Positions 32,097 to 43,792 of a stretch of DNA of 64,000 nt are shown one piece after another (position 1 is the first letter of the stretch; each line of letters starts with the position of its first letter). Source of the stretch: Tenrec ecaudatus. Lineage: Eukaryota; Chordata; Mammalia; Afrosoricida; Tenrecidae. The stretch spans positions 120,635,525 through 120,699,524 of the forward strand of contig NC_134539.1 in assembly GCF_050624435.1 (NCBI RefSeq). Direction: 5' to 3'. A program made the translations under genes and the position numbers. The notes below the pieces were generated by a model. It searched no databases and was not told where the DNA came from. It worked only from the letters and a program-made list of their open reading frames with translations.

Positions 32097-33555
32097 CTCC
32101 CCCGATGGCATGTGATTACACAGGAAATGTGGGGGTCTCCCAGCCTTTGTCCGCAGTGCTGGCCAGGCCACCACTTTCAGAAGTACTGTCTGGGCCTCAT
32201 GGTCCACTCTTACATGTGAATGTTTTTGCTCAAATCAGCGAAGACTGGATTTTCCTCTTGAGTCTCACATTTTCCTCCTTCCTTCCTCTTCTCTTGGTGT
32301 TCTTGGCCGACTGGGATATCCATCCATTTTTCATGGAAACCTTGCATCTCCATGACCATTAGCCAAGCAAGGTAAGAAAACCAGAGGTGGGCTCTGCTCT
32401 GAAGCAGAGAGCAGAGGCAATGGACTGCCTCTTTGGGGCTCCCAGCAGTCAGGATGGACTGGGAGAAATGGGAGGGAAGCAGGCAGCTGGGGTCTGCCTG
32501 CCCGATCATGCTCTAGTCCCTGCGGCCGGATGGACATGTGGGATTTGGTTTAGCGCCCAGGCTGCTGAGCGCAAACACCTGGGACACAGTGGTCAGACTC
32601 AATTGTTCTCCCTCCCTTCCCAGGAAAGGCCAGGAAGGAAAAGGCTCAGGGAGCAGGCATTGTCCTTGGTGGATTAAACATCATCAGGTAGCCCGGGCTG
32701 GCAGGGGGCCTGCTGGGAGCATAGGAATCTCAGGGCTGCTGGGCCCAGTGGCTGCCTTCCAAGGACAGCTTGGAAGCCTTGCCTTTCAGATCCCACCTCC
32801 GGAACTGTCCGAGCTGGGCTTCCGGGACATCCCCTGAGAAGTTATTGTTAGGCACTCCACGTTCCATTTTGGAGCTACAGACTTTGACCTGTCCCAGAAT
32901 CTTCTCTTTCTCCCTCTAAAGCCCCTCTTCCCTTCTGTTCCCCACTTCTTCCCTCTTTCTAGCACCTAAGATCCTTGGGCCACTGGAAGTGAGAACAAAG
33001 CAGGGGTATTGGTCTCCTCCATGCGTCTCCATCTTCCAGGAAGAGGAAGCCCGCCTCCTCTCCCCTGTGACAGTCATCATTTGCATGTACACACTTGTTA
33101 CGGGTCGCTACGGGTCTCATTCTGCGCTTAGCTCAGCACTCTGAGTCAAGGCCAATCAGTCCCTCGTCAAAGGCAGACAATTCAGGGTGACGGCCTTGCC
33201 CCGAGTTGCTATGGGATGGACCACAGACTGCAGGCAGGCCGAGGGGAAAATGGAATATACTTGAGACATCAGACTAACTTGGGTTTGACATCCAGGACAA
33301 GTGCTTAACCTCCTGGAGGCTGGGGGCCATTAAGAAAAGAGAAGAGAACTCATCCCCCACAGAGCGGGGGGCAGACGAAATGATGAAGGGACATGCTGTC
33401 AGGTGGGCTCCATCGAACGATGGATGTCCTCTCCAACAACTTTCTGCTTCCAAGCTCAGGAACCCTTTACACCAAGTCGTAGGTGCTCAATGGACATCTG
33501 TTGAATGAGTAGCTGGCGCAACCCTTGCCTGTTTGCCACCTCTCCCAGAGGTCAC
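32097..33555. other. Intergenic sequence, no gene seen
   Basis: No exon, RNA gene or clear repeat is visible between the provirus and the next SINE. Confidence 0.4.
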
Positions 33556-33559
33556 CAGA

Positions 33560-33710
33560 CAAAGCCAACAGACTCCTTCCGACTCACCGGGACCCTGTAG
33601 GACAGAGCAGGTTTCCAAGACTGCGACCCTTTGTGGAAGTAGCAAGCCTCCTCTCTAAGGAACTGATCTTGCGGTTAGCAGCCCCATGAGTAACCCACTA
33701 CCTTCCCAGG
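33560..33710 (-). repeat. AfroSINE copy, reverse orientation
   Basis: TTCCGACTCACCGGGACCCTG, AGGACAGAGCAGGTTTCCAAG and CTTGCGGTTAGCAGCC are the reversed SINE motifs in order. Confidence 0.7.
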
Positions 33711-34371
33711 GTTCTTCTCCCCACACTCTGGGGTGTGTTTGCAGCTCCAAGCCACGGAGCGCTCGGTAAACAAGGAGGGGCAGCACAAGGGCTTCCAGCT
33801 GGTGAAACAATAAAGTGCACTGGGAGGGAGCAGGCGGCCTGGCTGCTGGCTGCAGTCTCTTCCAGGGAAGGAGGGTGACCGGCCTTCACCTTGGTTGATT
33901 GCCTTTCCCTCCTGGCCCAGATAAATAAGAGGAGGAAAATGGCCTTTGGAAAGGCCCACCTGGCTGCCGCTCGCTGTGATTTCGGCAGACCAAACAGGCT
34001 CACCTGAAGCGCTGCTCGGTCCCTGAGCCAGCCCTACATGACTGACTTTCTGAAGGCTTCAAGGGGAAAGATGTCATAGAGGATCTCTGACCCCGAGCCC
34101 ACAGAGGTTGCCCTGGCTGCAGCCTGCCTGCTACATCCCTTCAACCTGCGCAACTGCAGCCTCCTCATCTGCTTCAGCTGCTGTGTCCACTGGGGGGCCA
34201 GGATGCTCAGTAGTTAGGCAGTTCAGACAGTAATCCTCCGTGAGGTGATGTCTTTGGCGTGTGGCCTGCTTCTAATATAAGTGGACCTCGTGGAAAAGCT
34301 TGCTCGCGCTTTGCTGTCTCTGGATCCCGCATCTGTAAGGTTTCTGGGGGTGGTGGTGGTTCCTCAGTTCT

Positions 34372-34894
34372 TGCTTCTCAACGCTGAAAGAATTCACATG
34401 GCAGAAGCACTGTTGTAAATCCAAGTAACTTTTATGAGGGAAAGGGAAGTTTTGGAAAAAATATGTGAGAGAGACCTGAGAACGAGAGCTTGAGCCCAGA
34501 AGAGGGGTGGGTATGGGCGTGCACCCCCACCCTCCAAGAGAGCACCCGAACAAGAGGGCAAGCCTGCCCTCAGGCTGGTACTTAGCTCCTCTTATTCCCA
34601 CTTGGGGGTGTGGGTGTGGCTGAGGATACTGGCTGACTTTATTGGCTGAGTTAGCATGGACCTGTGTGATATCATGTCACTGGTGCCTAGTCTGTGCACC
34701 CAGATGGCCCTCCCACCAGGGCCTAGGTGACCTGGGCCTCTGCATGCCCAGTTCTAGATTGTCCCCATAGGTGTCTAAGTATTGTCCTGACCTTTCCAAC
34801 AACCCTTTTGTTGTGGCAGGGCCAGCTGGTCTTCATTTAGCATAGGCATTCGGTGGATCAACCCTCTTTATCCCTAATCTAGGGACCTGCCACA
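34372..34894 (-). mobile_element. Diverged solo LTR
   Basis: The low end (GAAAGAATTCACATGGCAGAAGC, AAATCCAAGTAACTTTTATGAGGG) parallels the U5/R side of the provirus LTRs. The high end, GGGACCTGCCACA, reads TGTGGCAGGT on the minus strand, a plausible 5'TG terminus. No internal retroviral sequence accompanies it. Confidence 0.5.
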
Positions 34895-34899
34895 ACTGG

Positions 34900-36655
34900 C
34901 AGGTTCTTTGGACTTGGCCCAACAGCCTGCTGTGTTGCCTGCTAATCTTGGGAATCATTTGCTGCTTGCAACCTTACCTGCAGACTGTGGAGTCCTAAGG
35001 CTCTGCAGCAAGAAGCCTGTTGTCTGACCGGCTGATCTTGACCTCAGGAGCCCCTGCAGGTCCGTGACTCAGAGAAGCCCTCAAGCCAGCTTCTTGGAAC
35101 TCGCTCCTCTCTACAACGATGTGAGCAATTCCCTGGAAAGGAACCTCTCTGTGGATGTGTACATAGAGAAGCTGCTCTGGGTTTGCTTCTCGAGAGAACC
35201 TGGTCTAAGACAACCACTGACCTACTCACAAGGGAACTGCCCCTCAGAGCAGGCAAGTGACGGGCCCGGGATCACACAAGTCTGCAAAATGTAACACAAG
35301 CACTGCAGATGAGATCCCTGTCCCATGGTTTCAACTAAGATGACTACTCTGAGTTTGGGGTGATCGCATAATGTGAGAATGTCATAGGCATCTCCTACTT
35401 CATTCTGGGAGGCTCCCCATTGAATCCCCAAATGGGCGTCTCTCTCCCACCGTCCAGTCTATAACTCTACCTATGTTGGGATTAAACCAGCAGCCGCAGA
35501 GGGACCTGCTATGGAGAACTAAGGGGTGGGCCTAAAGACCCATCACAAGGACAGAGAAATTCCTCTGCTGGCTTTACATGCCACCACCAGTCAGGCTCTG
35601 TCCTCCCCTCCATTCCCTTGGCACCCCCCTCCGTGGTTGGGCTTCTCCCTCCAGCATGCGTCCCCCTTTTTCAGAGCCCTTGTCTCTTCCTTCACCTCTA
35701 GTGTGGCTGTTTTCTTTCTCGTTGCATGAAGATCTTTGATCTCCCATGAGCACAGTAAGCCTAGATTCAACTGTGAGTTCCCTTTGGGCTCCTGGTAATG
35801 CTCAGAGCTCAGTCCGGCAAATGTAGATGCTTGTGAAAATGGGCAAGTGAAATGGCAGATACGAAAGTTCACTTTGCAATAAAAATAAAATGTCTAACAA
35901 ATGTGTGGACGTCTGCAAGCCATATGAAACTATCCTGCCACCATAACCAATGCGCCCTACGTCCTGTACCTGGGGCTGACCTTCAAATGCCTATAGCACA
36001 TGGCTCCTGCCTGCTTATCATCCAGGATGCTCCCAGGCACCGGTCCACCTCAGCCCAAACAGATTCACCCCACCTGGAACCCTGTTTGTGCACCTGCCGG
36101 CCGGCTAGCTGTACTTCTGACAATGTGAGCCTGATCCTGCTTCCTGGTCCGACTCACTTCTCTCCTCCATCCATCTTTCCCAACAAGTCCTCGTCAGCAG
36201 CCCGCAGTTCAGGTCCTCAGGAGACAATTACGTTTGAGAGCTTTTGGATAATTATCCTTGCTCCTCCTCCTGTGCGTGCTTATGCATATCATCTTCCCCT
36301 AATTACTCTGGAAGTCGCACTGTCTCCTTGTATTCCTTGCCTGGAGCAGCCTTTTCCATAAGTGACCAATCTGCAGACCGGTGCAATCTGGCTGCTGCAC
36401 AAGAATCCCAGAGAGGACTTATTAAAATGCATATTCTTGGACGCACAGGAGAGGGAAGCCCCTAGTTCTGGGTGACAATAAGCACTGGGCCAGGTACATT
36501 ACAGGGACAAATAATAACATCCTTCCCCTATGTAGGAAAACCACACACAAGTAGAATGTGACAATGGTAGGTGGGACTCCTGGTTGGATGTGATGATGCT
36601 GATGAATTGCTGTGTTGGACACCACTGTCCCCAAGGAATCACGTCCAGGGATCTG
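34900..36655. other. Intergenic sequence, no gene seen
   Basis: No exon or RNA gene is visible. One 169-codon frame is open at 35,852-36,361 (plus) without any recognisable family, repeat content or splice context. Confidence 0.4.
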
Positions 36656-36659
36656 GACA

Positions 36660-36862
36660 CAGGGATCTCTTGCTGTCAAGCGGATTCTGACTCGAAGCGA
36701 CGCTGTAGGATAGGGAACTGCTCCACAGGGTTTCCAAGGCTGTCCGTTACTTTCTAGAAGCAGATTGCAATGGTTCTCTCCCACGAGTAACTGGGGGTTG
36801 AACCATTAACCTTTTAGTTCTCAGTCGGTGTTTAACCACTGTACCAGCAGGACTACTTTTTC
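36660..36862 (-). repeat. AfroSINE copy, reverse orientation
   Basis: CAAGCGGATTCTGACTCGAAGCG, GGGTTTCCAAGGCTGTCCG, GGGGGTTGAACCATTAACC and GTGTTTAACCACTGTACCAGC give the full reversed SINE from tail to head. Confidence 0.8.
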
Positions 36863-36967
36863 ACAAAGTAGGTGCGCACCAAGTGTTAGCTGGATGGCTC
36901 TGGATTGGTGACGATCATGGCATGGTTGTTATCCTGTTTCTGCTTTTTAATTTCCCTAAATGGAATA

Positions 36968-37165
36968 AAGCGCCCTGATGGTGCAGCGGGTTACGAGTTG
37001 GGCTGCTAACCGCAAGGCCAGCAGTTCGAAATCACCGGCCACTCTCTGGAAAAAGATGGAACTTTCTACTCCTGTAAAGAGTGACAGCTTCGGAAACTCA
37101 CAGGGGCAGTTCTACCCTGTCCCCTAGGGTCGCTGTGTGTCAGCACTGACTTAATGGCAGTGAGT
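36968..37165 (+). repeat. AfroSINE, near full length
   Basis: The best-preserved copy in the window: CGCCCTGATGGTGCAGCGGG (box-A region), GCTGCTAACCGCAAGGCC, GCAGTTCGAAATCACCGGCC (box B), AAAAAGATGG, TGTAAAGAGTGACAGCTTCGG, GGGGCAGTTCTACCCTGTCC and TAGGGTCGCTGTGTGTCAGC. This order is diagnostic of afrotherian SINEs. Confidence 0.9.
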
Positions 37166-37179
37166 TGAAGCAGGAACTG

Positions 37180-37455
37180 ATTTTATTTTAAAAGTTTTTA
37201 TTGTGAACCGATCACCAGTTTTACATTCGACTCAGTTGGTCTCAGCTTTTCTATCGCAATTCCCCCATGTGTCGCTCAGCTCACCTCCCCCCAGGTTTTC
37301 CATCCCAGGCCTCCTCCATCTTTCCTAGCCCTCTGGACTTTCTTTGGTAAATGCTGTCCTTTTGATCTTGAATGGTTGATTGACTCTTCTCATGGGAGAG
37401 AGTTCAGGTCCAGAGCTGCAGGTTAACTACAGGCCATTGTCTGGGCCTATCATAA
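37180..37455 (-). repeat. LINE 3' remnant, reverse orientation
   Basis: AAAAGTTTTTATTGTGAACCG begins a reversed tail, followed by CAGTTTTACATTCGACTCAG and CTTTTGATCTTGAATGG. It shares its layout with 13,370-13,960. Confidence 0.45.
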
Positions 37456-37984
37456 GGAACTGATTTTAGTTACTGGCTGTCATAACAGCAGCACTAGAAT
37501 CTGACCTCTGGTTTAATGGGTTCAGCGCCCATGACCTTTCTCTAAGCAGAGGGCATATTTAGTGAGTCATTTATAGAATTCAGTGGGGCCAGTGTAATGT
37601 GTAATTAAAAAAACATCACCCACATTTCAAAATTGGGTATTATGCATGCATATCTGAATTTTTGGCTTCTCTTGATGGAAAAGAAAAAGCAACCTCTGGT
37701 TAGCGCCGGAGTTCACAATCTAGTACGGCAGTGGTCGGGTGCGGCTGTTAGATGGGAGAGGGGCCCCTCCATTCCCCATTCATGCCTACCCCAGATTTGA
37801 CTTGGGCTTCCAAACTAGGCCCTGAAAACCTTGGACTTTCTGGGTCCTGCCCCCTCACCTCCTTGGGCAGGAAGTCTGGCTGCTTTTTGCTGCCGCCCCC
37901 TGGACGTGTACACATTTCTGACCTTGTGAGTCTGTTCCAAGGAGCCTGCTGTACATTACCAAATGGCATCGCTACTTCCCAAGC

Positions 37985-38170
37985 TCTACCTGTCCTGGCC
38001 AAGTTGATTCTGACTCCTAGTCATCCTGCAGGACAGGACGGAAGTGCCCCACCGGCTTTCTGAGACCACAGATCTTTACGGCATCGGGTGGCCGGGTCTT
38101 TCTCAGCAGCTGCTGGGTTCAGAGTGCTTGCGGCCTTTTGGTTAGCAGCTGAGCATTCTAGTAACGTGCT
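37985..38170 (-). repeat. AfroSINE copy, reverse orientation
   Basis: AAGTTGATTCTGACTCCTAGTC, GGAAGTGCCCCACCGGC and CCTTTTGGTTAGCAGCTGAGC are reversed AfroSINE motifs. The head is incomplete. Confidence 0.65.
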
Positions 38171-38344
38171 AGGTCCAACTTTTAAACAGCAGGGAAAAAA
38201 ATGGGACAAATGAGCTCCTCGCTCCATTTCCCCCTTTGGTGGTCTCTCCAAGTAATGAAGGTGTTGTCAGTGAGCAATGCCACCAAGTGGTGGAGAAACT
38301 CCAAAGGGAATCACCCCGCTAAGGTGTCAGAGGAAACCAGCCTC

Positions 38345-38900
38345 TAACAATATCGCAGGTCTGTAGGTCCAATTGTATGGTGATCATATATAAAGATTAT
38401 AGTAAAGTCATAGAGAATAGGAGAGGTAGAAAATAAAATAAAGGAGTCACGTTTTATGGTAGCATGCTCACCTCAGGCCCTCTTGGTGGTCCATGTGGAG
38501 GTGGGAGACGAGAGGAGAAAGAATTTATTTCTACCCAAGGCTTATATATACTTAGGGGTGTGTGCAAGCCCCTCTGATGGCAACAACATGTTACAGGAAG
38601 GGGTTGTACTGTAGGCAATACAAGCAATGGGAGGGGGACAACCTGGGGGTGTACACCCAATAGGAAGGGGAGGGACTAGGTACACGACAAGATGGGCGAA
38701 AATCCTAGACTCAAGAGGGCAGCCTCACCTTGGCCTTCCTTGAGTGGGCTTGGCCTTTTCTCTGGACTCTCCAGGAAAACAATCACTATCCTTATCAGTA
38801 GAGTGTGAGCCCCACCTATGGTGGGGACAGACAGTATAGTCTGATTGCTCTAGATGGCTGAATGCCTTCCCGCAGCCGACTACACAATGAGCCTAGCAAG
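38345..38900 (-). mobile_element. Solo LTR (family A), reverse orientation
   Basis: On the minus strand, AGCCATCTAGAG, GGTGGGGCTCAC, CTTGAGTCTAGG, GGGGCTTGCACACACCCC and the TATA block AAGTATATATAAGCC occur in the same order as in 4,095-4,685. AGAAATAAATTC follows as a poly(A) signal. No internal retroviral sequence is adjacent. Confidence 0.65.
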
Positions 38901-39184
38901 CAGGTGACAACCTGGGGAAAAACCTTCCTGCACCCCACACTAAGGGGCCTCTCGATTCACAGGGCCCTCAGAAAGGAAGCAAAGGCAAAGCACTGGCCAC
39001 CTCTCCAAGCCGGTGGTTCTTTACAAAGTGCACGTAAAAAGGCAGGAGCACAGCCTGGAGTTTTATGATCGGCAACTTGGATGACTTACTGCTTTTTAAA
39101 CAGAGTAACACCGCTGCTGTCTCTGCACATTTTATCCCCGAGTAGTCCTTGGTGGAAAATGGAAGCATACTCACAACGGAAAGC

Positions 39185-39345
39185 TTGATTGATTCAGACT
39201 CGTGACTCTACAGGGCATAGTAGGGCTGCCCTTCATCTTTACGAAGCAGACGCCCCATCTTTCTCCTTTAAAAGCAGCAGTGGGGGTCAAACTGCCACCC
39301 ACATGGTTAGTAGCTGTGCCACCAAACAAGGAACAAATGGCACTG
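39185..39345 (-). repeat. AfroSINE copy, reverse orientation
   Basis: ATTCAGACTCGTGACTCTACAGG, ACGCCCCATCTTTCTCC, GGGGTCAAACTGCCACCC and GTTAGTAGCTGTGCCACC are the reversed motifs. Confidence 0.7.
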
Positions 39346-39359
39346 CCCCAAACCCTACC

Positions 39360-39555
39360 CATCTCAGCCTGAGTCGATTCTGACTCACAGCAAGCCTACA
39401 GAACAGGGTACAACTGCCCGTGTGGGGGTGTGTGAAAGAAATTCTTTACATGAGTAGAAAGTCTTCTTTCTCTAGCAGAGAAGTTGGTGGTTTCAAACTG
39501 CTGCCCTTAGTTAGCAGCCCAATACGGAAGCCACGATGCTGCCAGGGTGCCTCAC
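39360..39555 (-). repeat. AfroSINE copy, reverse orientation
   Basis: GAGTCGATTCTGACTCACAGC, GGGTACAACTGCCCGTG, GTGGTTTCAAACTGCTGCCC and GTTAGCAGCCCAATACGG are the reversed motifs. It stands in tandem with the preceding copy but is separately diverged. Confidence 0.75.
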
Positions 39556-39789
39556 AGTGCCACTAGGACTTCTGATCTTTAAGAACAGAATTTAAACATT
39601 CTCGTAGTGTATTTCAAGGAATTAAAAACACCACCACCCACAACAAACCTGTGTATGAAACAAGGCTGAAGCTCACTCACGGGCAGGATTGCTCTGCCTT
39701 GAACAGGTTGCAAAGGAGCAGGGCCAGGTCCCAGTAAACTTCACTGACTCCTGGTTCCAGCAAACCTGCTTAGCAGCTGAGCCAGGAAA

Positions 39790-40150
39790 AAAATGTGTCC
39801 TGACCTTTGTTCTAAGATCTATATGGGATCAGACTGTTAGCTCAGAAATATAGGGGGCAGTGAGTTTATGGTAATTGGACAATAACCCAGAAAAGCCTAG
39901 GGCTCAGACGTATAAGCTAAGAGGTGGGGATTACAACTTTGTAGACACACCAACAGGGGCTGAGGGTGAAGGACCTACCCCCCTAAACCCTAGTCTCTTT
40001 ACAACACCCCAGTTGCCTCCTTGGCGGCTCTTGTAGAGAAAACTGGTGACACCCAGGTTTCTCATTAGGTACCCAGGGTCATCTCAAAGCATGATACCAA
40101 GGAAGGTCTTTTAAACTCTCTCTCAATCCGAGTAAAATATTGTAGGGCAG
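39790..40150 (+). repeat. Unclassified repeat with a second copy at 40,938-41,210
   Basis: TGTGTCCTGACCTTTGT occurs at about 39,795 and again at about 40,945, and GGCAGTGAGTT follows at similar distances in both. This points to two copies of one repeat family. Neither has a recognisable class; the second ends in an A-rich tail. Confidence 0.35.
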
Positions 40151-40682
40151 TTAGTTGTGATATACTTACAAGGACTCCCATTCTGCCCCCCACCCCCCCG
40201 CCACGGGATTTCCCTTGGAGGTTTAGGTCATGGTTTGGTTTCATCCCAACTGATCTATTGTTTGTTTAGTACCTCTGCTGCATGTTGCCTGTTGAAGGGC
40301 CATCCAAGCTACACAACTAGTCTCTTTGGAGCAACTGAGGAAGACAATTCAGGAACAGGAGGAGGATCTCGAGTCTCTGAGAGCTGGAACTGAATAGATG
40401 GAAGTTAGTGTGCTTTGGCAGTTAGTGCCTCCGTGAGTGGCCTCCCTTGCCAGAACAGCAGAGCTGGATGGTGGCCAGTGACCATTCGGATCAGCAATTC
40501 TATAGAAGTGTCCTGATCAAAAAAGCAGAACAGAATTTCAAATTCTCATGGAATCCAGGAACAGGAATGGGAGTAGCAATACCACCAGGAGGTAGGCAGG
40601 GGGAAGGTGGAGAGAGTCAGGGCAAACAGATGGAAATGATTGGCACATGCTTCCACCCTGCCTCCCAGGGGGATGAACAACA

Positions 40683-40920
40683 GAAACCATAGGGGAAGGG
40701 ACAGAGCAGTCGGTGTAAGATATTAAGATAATAATTTATAATTTACCAAGGGATCATAAGGGTTGGAGGGAGGGAAACAAGAGGAGCTGATACCAAGGGC
40801 TCAAATAGAAAATAATGATGGTAACATATGCACAAATATGCTCGATACAATTGATGTATGGATTATTTTAAGAGGTGTAAGAGCCCCCAATAGAATGATC
40901 TTTGAATAAAAAACAAACGA
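40683..40920 (+). mobile_element. Afrotherian LINE 3' end
   Basis: TAATAATTTATAATTTACCAAGGG, GAGGAGCTGATACCAAGGGCTC, ACAATTGATGTATGGATT and CCCAATAGAATGATC are the last ~230 bases of the common LINE of this window, ending in an A-rich tail. Confidence 0.7.
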
Positions 40921-41307
40921 TAGTTTGACTAGCAAAACGCATGTGTCCTGACCTTTGTGCTCTTACAGTGTCTGTGTGGTGGGAAGAAACAGACAATCGC
41001 AAGTTGAATGCTGGCTAGGAAATGTAGGGCAGTGAGTTGATGGGACTTGGGGAAGGGAGAATAACTGACAAGGATAGGGAGAATGGCTTACACCTCAAAA
41101 GAACGCAACCAGTGTCATGACTTTCAGATGTAGAACAAGCTGCTTTGCTGTTTTTTGCTGTTTATATTCTCAACAACAAAAATTAAATAAATGAAAAACA
41201 AAAAAACAAAAAACAATTGTAGGATCTCTTCTCTAAGTCTTCATGTACCACCACCTCCCTTCTCCCCCTTCCTCTACCTGAATGCTTTCCAAACCATTCC
41301 CTTACAG

Positions 41308-41499
41308 CAGTGGTTCTCAGCCTGTGGGTAGCGACCCCTTTGGGGGTCCAACAATCCTTTCACAGGGGTTGCTCGATTCACAACAGTAGCAAAATGACAG
41401 TGATGAAGTAGCAATGAAAGTAATTTTATGACTGGGGGTCCCCACAGCACGAGGAACTGGATGAAGGGATCGTGGCATTGGGAAGGTGGAGACCCACTG
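41308..41499 (+). mobile_element. SPIN-type hAT MITE with perfect 8-bp target duplication
   Basis: The 192-bp element begins CAGTGGTTCTCAGCC and ends with the inverse (GGTGGAGACCCACTG). It is flanked on both sides by CCTTACAG (41,300-41,307 and 41,500-41,507), the 8-bp duplication hAT transposases make. Internally, GGGGGTCCAACAATCC, CAACAGTAGCAAAATGACAG and TTTTATGACTGGGGGTC fit the short SPIN derivatives reported from tenrec, bat and bushbaby. It has no coding capacity. It lies about 180 bases beyond the inferred USP32 3' end. Confidence 0.92.
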
Positions 41500-41674
41500 C
41501 CTTACAGGGATCTGAGTCGGGCTTCAATCAGATCAGTATGTGCCACCCTCAGGGACGGAGTGCGCACTCTGAGAGGCAGACAGGCATTGTTCAGGTTGGA
41601 GGATGAGCCCGGGATCCACAGAGAAAGGCAGATGAGTTTGACTTTTGTGTTTACTTGTGGAGGGAGAAGACAAA

Positions 41675-43618
41675 GGACAAAGCATCCACAGTATTTAATT
41701 TGTTTGGATAATAGTTACAGATAAACAGGTACACTCCATATACAATTACCAATACTTTTTTTTATACAGTTCATATTTCGGTACATCAACACTATTTTAT
41801 TTACACTCTATTTATGTACATTAACATCTTTCTAAAGTCAGTGCATTGTCAACAAGTTTTATACAGTAATTTACAAGGTGAATGTAGCTAATAGTTAATA
41901 GTTAATTTAATAAACTTTCTGCTAATTCATGAATAAAAAAATTACAACCAATATTACACAGATCAAACAACATTAGTAGATTGTGCTACCTGCTTAAATA
42001 AAACATATGATATGTAGGGATCATTTAGAATCTTTCGCTTTTTCTTGGGACTTAACCATGTAAGAATGGACAGATTTTGTATACTGAAAATCTCCCAAAC
42101 ACCGAAGTCTTGATTTTGTTGACTTGGTCACATTAAACTATCCTTCCTCTGAAAAAGGTTTTGACCTTAAGTAGCCATTTCAGACAATCTTCCCATCTGC
42201 TCTGAGAGCAGTAGAGCCACTGATGTCAGATATCAGAACGCAAATGCTTAATGATACTGGTACCGACTACCTCTGAACACAGAAGATTAGTGCAATCTAG
42301 CAATTAATGAGAATCAACTTCCAGGGTCCCAATGAATAAAAAAAGACCAACAAAACAAAACACAAAATGGTACGCTACACTATTTAAAATATATGTTAAC
42401 AAAAGTTAAACCAAAAAAATGCCTTAAATAAATAACATTTTTATCTTTGTTCCAGTCTTGAATAATGAAAGGAAAATAAAAGCAAGCAATTAACTGGGAA
42501 ATTAACAAAACAAAAAAAAGGGCACTTAAGCAAAATAGAACTAAAGTTTTTTCCTATATCCACCAATTTCATCAAAAATATCTATGAATAGTCAATGTTT
42601 GGGATGTGTTTTGTTTTTAAATGTAATGAGAGGGGAAAATACTCCGAGTTAGAGTTAATTTAGAGCCATCAAATTAGAACAAGTTTTTAAGAGTTCATTT
42701 GCATGTATTCTCTCCTTTTTTATAAAGTGCAAAAAAACCTCAATGAACAAAAAGCCACCGCTGACTGTGAACTGGAACCTGGCTCTGTGGCAGGTTTTCT
42801 GCTCAGCTCCTTGTGCAACACGTGCATGTGAATGAAGATGATGAAGATGGGACAAATGATGCCACCCTGAGGGGTTGGGGAAACACATTTGAGGACAAGC
42901 TAAGTATCCTGCTTGAAAGGATTTCCCAGGATGCTTTTCCTTTCTATAGGGTCTCCCAAACAAGGCGGCTGGAAGGGGGACCCAGCTCTAGAAGAGTCCT
43001 GCCCTTCCCGACTTTATAGGGTGTGTCTCAAACACAACATCACAAACAAAAAGCAAGACAAAGAGTGGGAAAAAAGGTCTGGAGAGTAAGTCTAAAAATC
43101 TGTGTCCACACCGTAAGAATTGTCGCACATCTTCATGGTCTTGCTTTCCTTGTCTTGTTAATAGAATGGAATAAAACTTCGGGAAAAAGGAGGTAGCATG
43201 TCATGTCGTCCCCAGACAACACTACAATTTTGTTTTTCTTTGACTCCAAGGAAATCCTTAGTATTCCATTATGATTACTGGCAAACGCTGTACTCGCTAC
43301 ATGTTTGTTCGAATCCGGACAAGCACAGTTAAGTTCTTATTTGGTCCCAGGTGGCTGCTGCCAAACCCTTTTGCTTACAGGCTAATGGTGGGCTCTGCCT
43401 GAGAGTTCTCTACCAGAGAGCTTGTGGGAGACAGCTCAGAAGAAGGGTATGACTATTGTTATGTGAAATGCTATTGTAAGTAGGATTTTTATTTTGTGCT
43501 TCAGGGTCACAGGATAAAATAACTACGTTTAGTTTGCGTCTCGGCGACACCTCTGCCAAAGGTCAGCTGCAGGAGCCCGTTCCCTTCGCCAGCAGCCCGC
43601 CGAGCAGCCGGCAGGGCC
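41675..43618 (-). other. USP32: USP32 3' UTR
   Basis: The long, AT-rich, repeat-free stretch after the USP32 stop codon is read as its 3' UTR. On the minus strand AATAAA occurs at 41,796-41,801 and ATTAAA at 41,694-41,699, either of which could direct polyadenylation. The left limit is inferred from the second signal. Absence of interspersed repeats over 1.9 kb, in a region otherwise full of them, supports functional constraint. Confidence 0.65.
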
Positions 43619-43792
43619 TTACTGCAGGACACAGTACTTTTTGTAGTCGGACTCGAAGTCTTCGTCCATGCTGCTGGTGTCTGCCATCTTTTTGCCATCG
43701 ATCCTTGGCAGAAATTGTGCATAGTCTGTCCTCTGCTGCTCATAGAAAAGAATGTAGGCAGAGTCGGTGTCAATTTCATCGGGGTGAAGTTC
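43619..43792 (-). CDS. USP32: USP32 last coding exon, CVLQ terminus
   Basis: 57 codons and TAA follow acceptor TGCCCTTCAG, starting ELHPDEIDTDSAYILFYEQQ and ending DYKKYCVLQ. CVLQ is a CaaX-type motif predicting prenylation and membrane attachment. Confidence 0.95.
   Translation of the reverse strand, partial: ELHPDEIDTDSAYILFYEQQRTDYAQFLPRIDGKKMADTSSMDEDFESDYKKYCVLQ

Noticed and set aside
32093-32110. A purine-rich tract (minus strand) beside the 5' LTR, resembling a polypurine tract
   Set aside because: It would make this LTR a 3' LTR of another provirus. The shared GTTT duplication and the primer site on the other side of the LTR identify it as the 5' LTR, so the tract is coincidental host DNA.
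36422-36784. 120-codon minus-strand frame ending near an AfroSINE
   Set aside because: Its N-terminal part is translated SINE sequence and the rest has no recognisable similarity.
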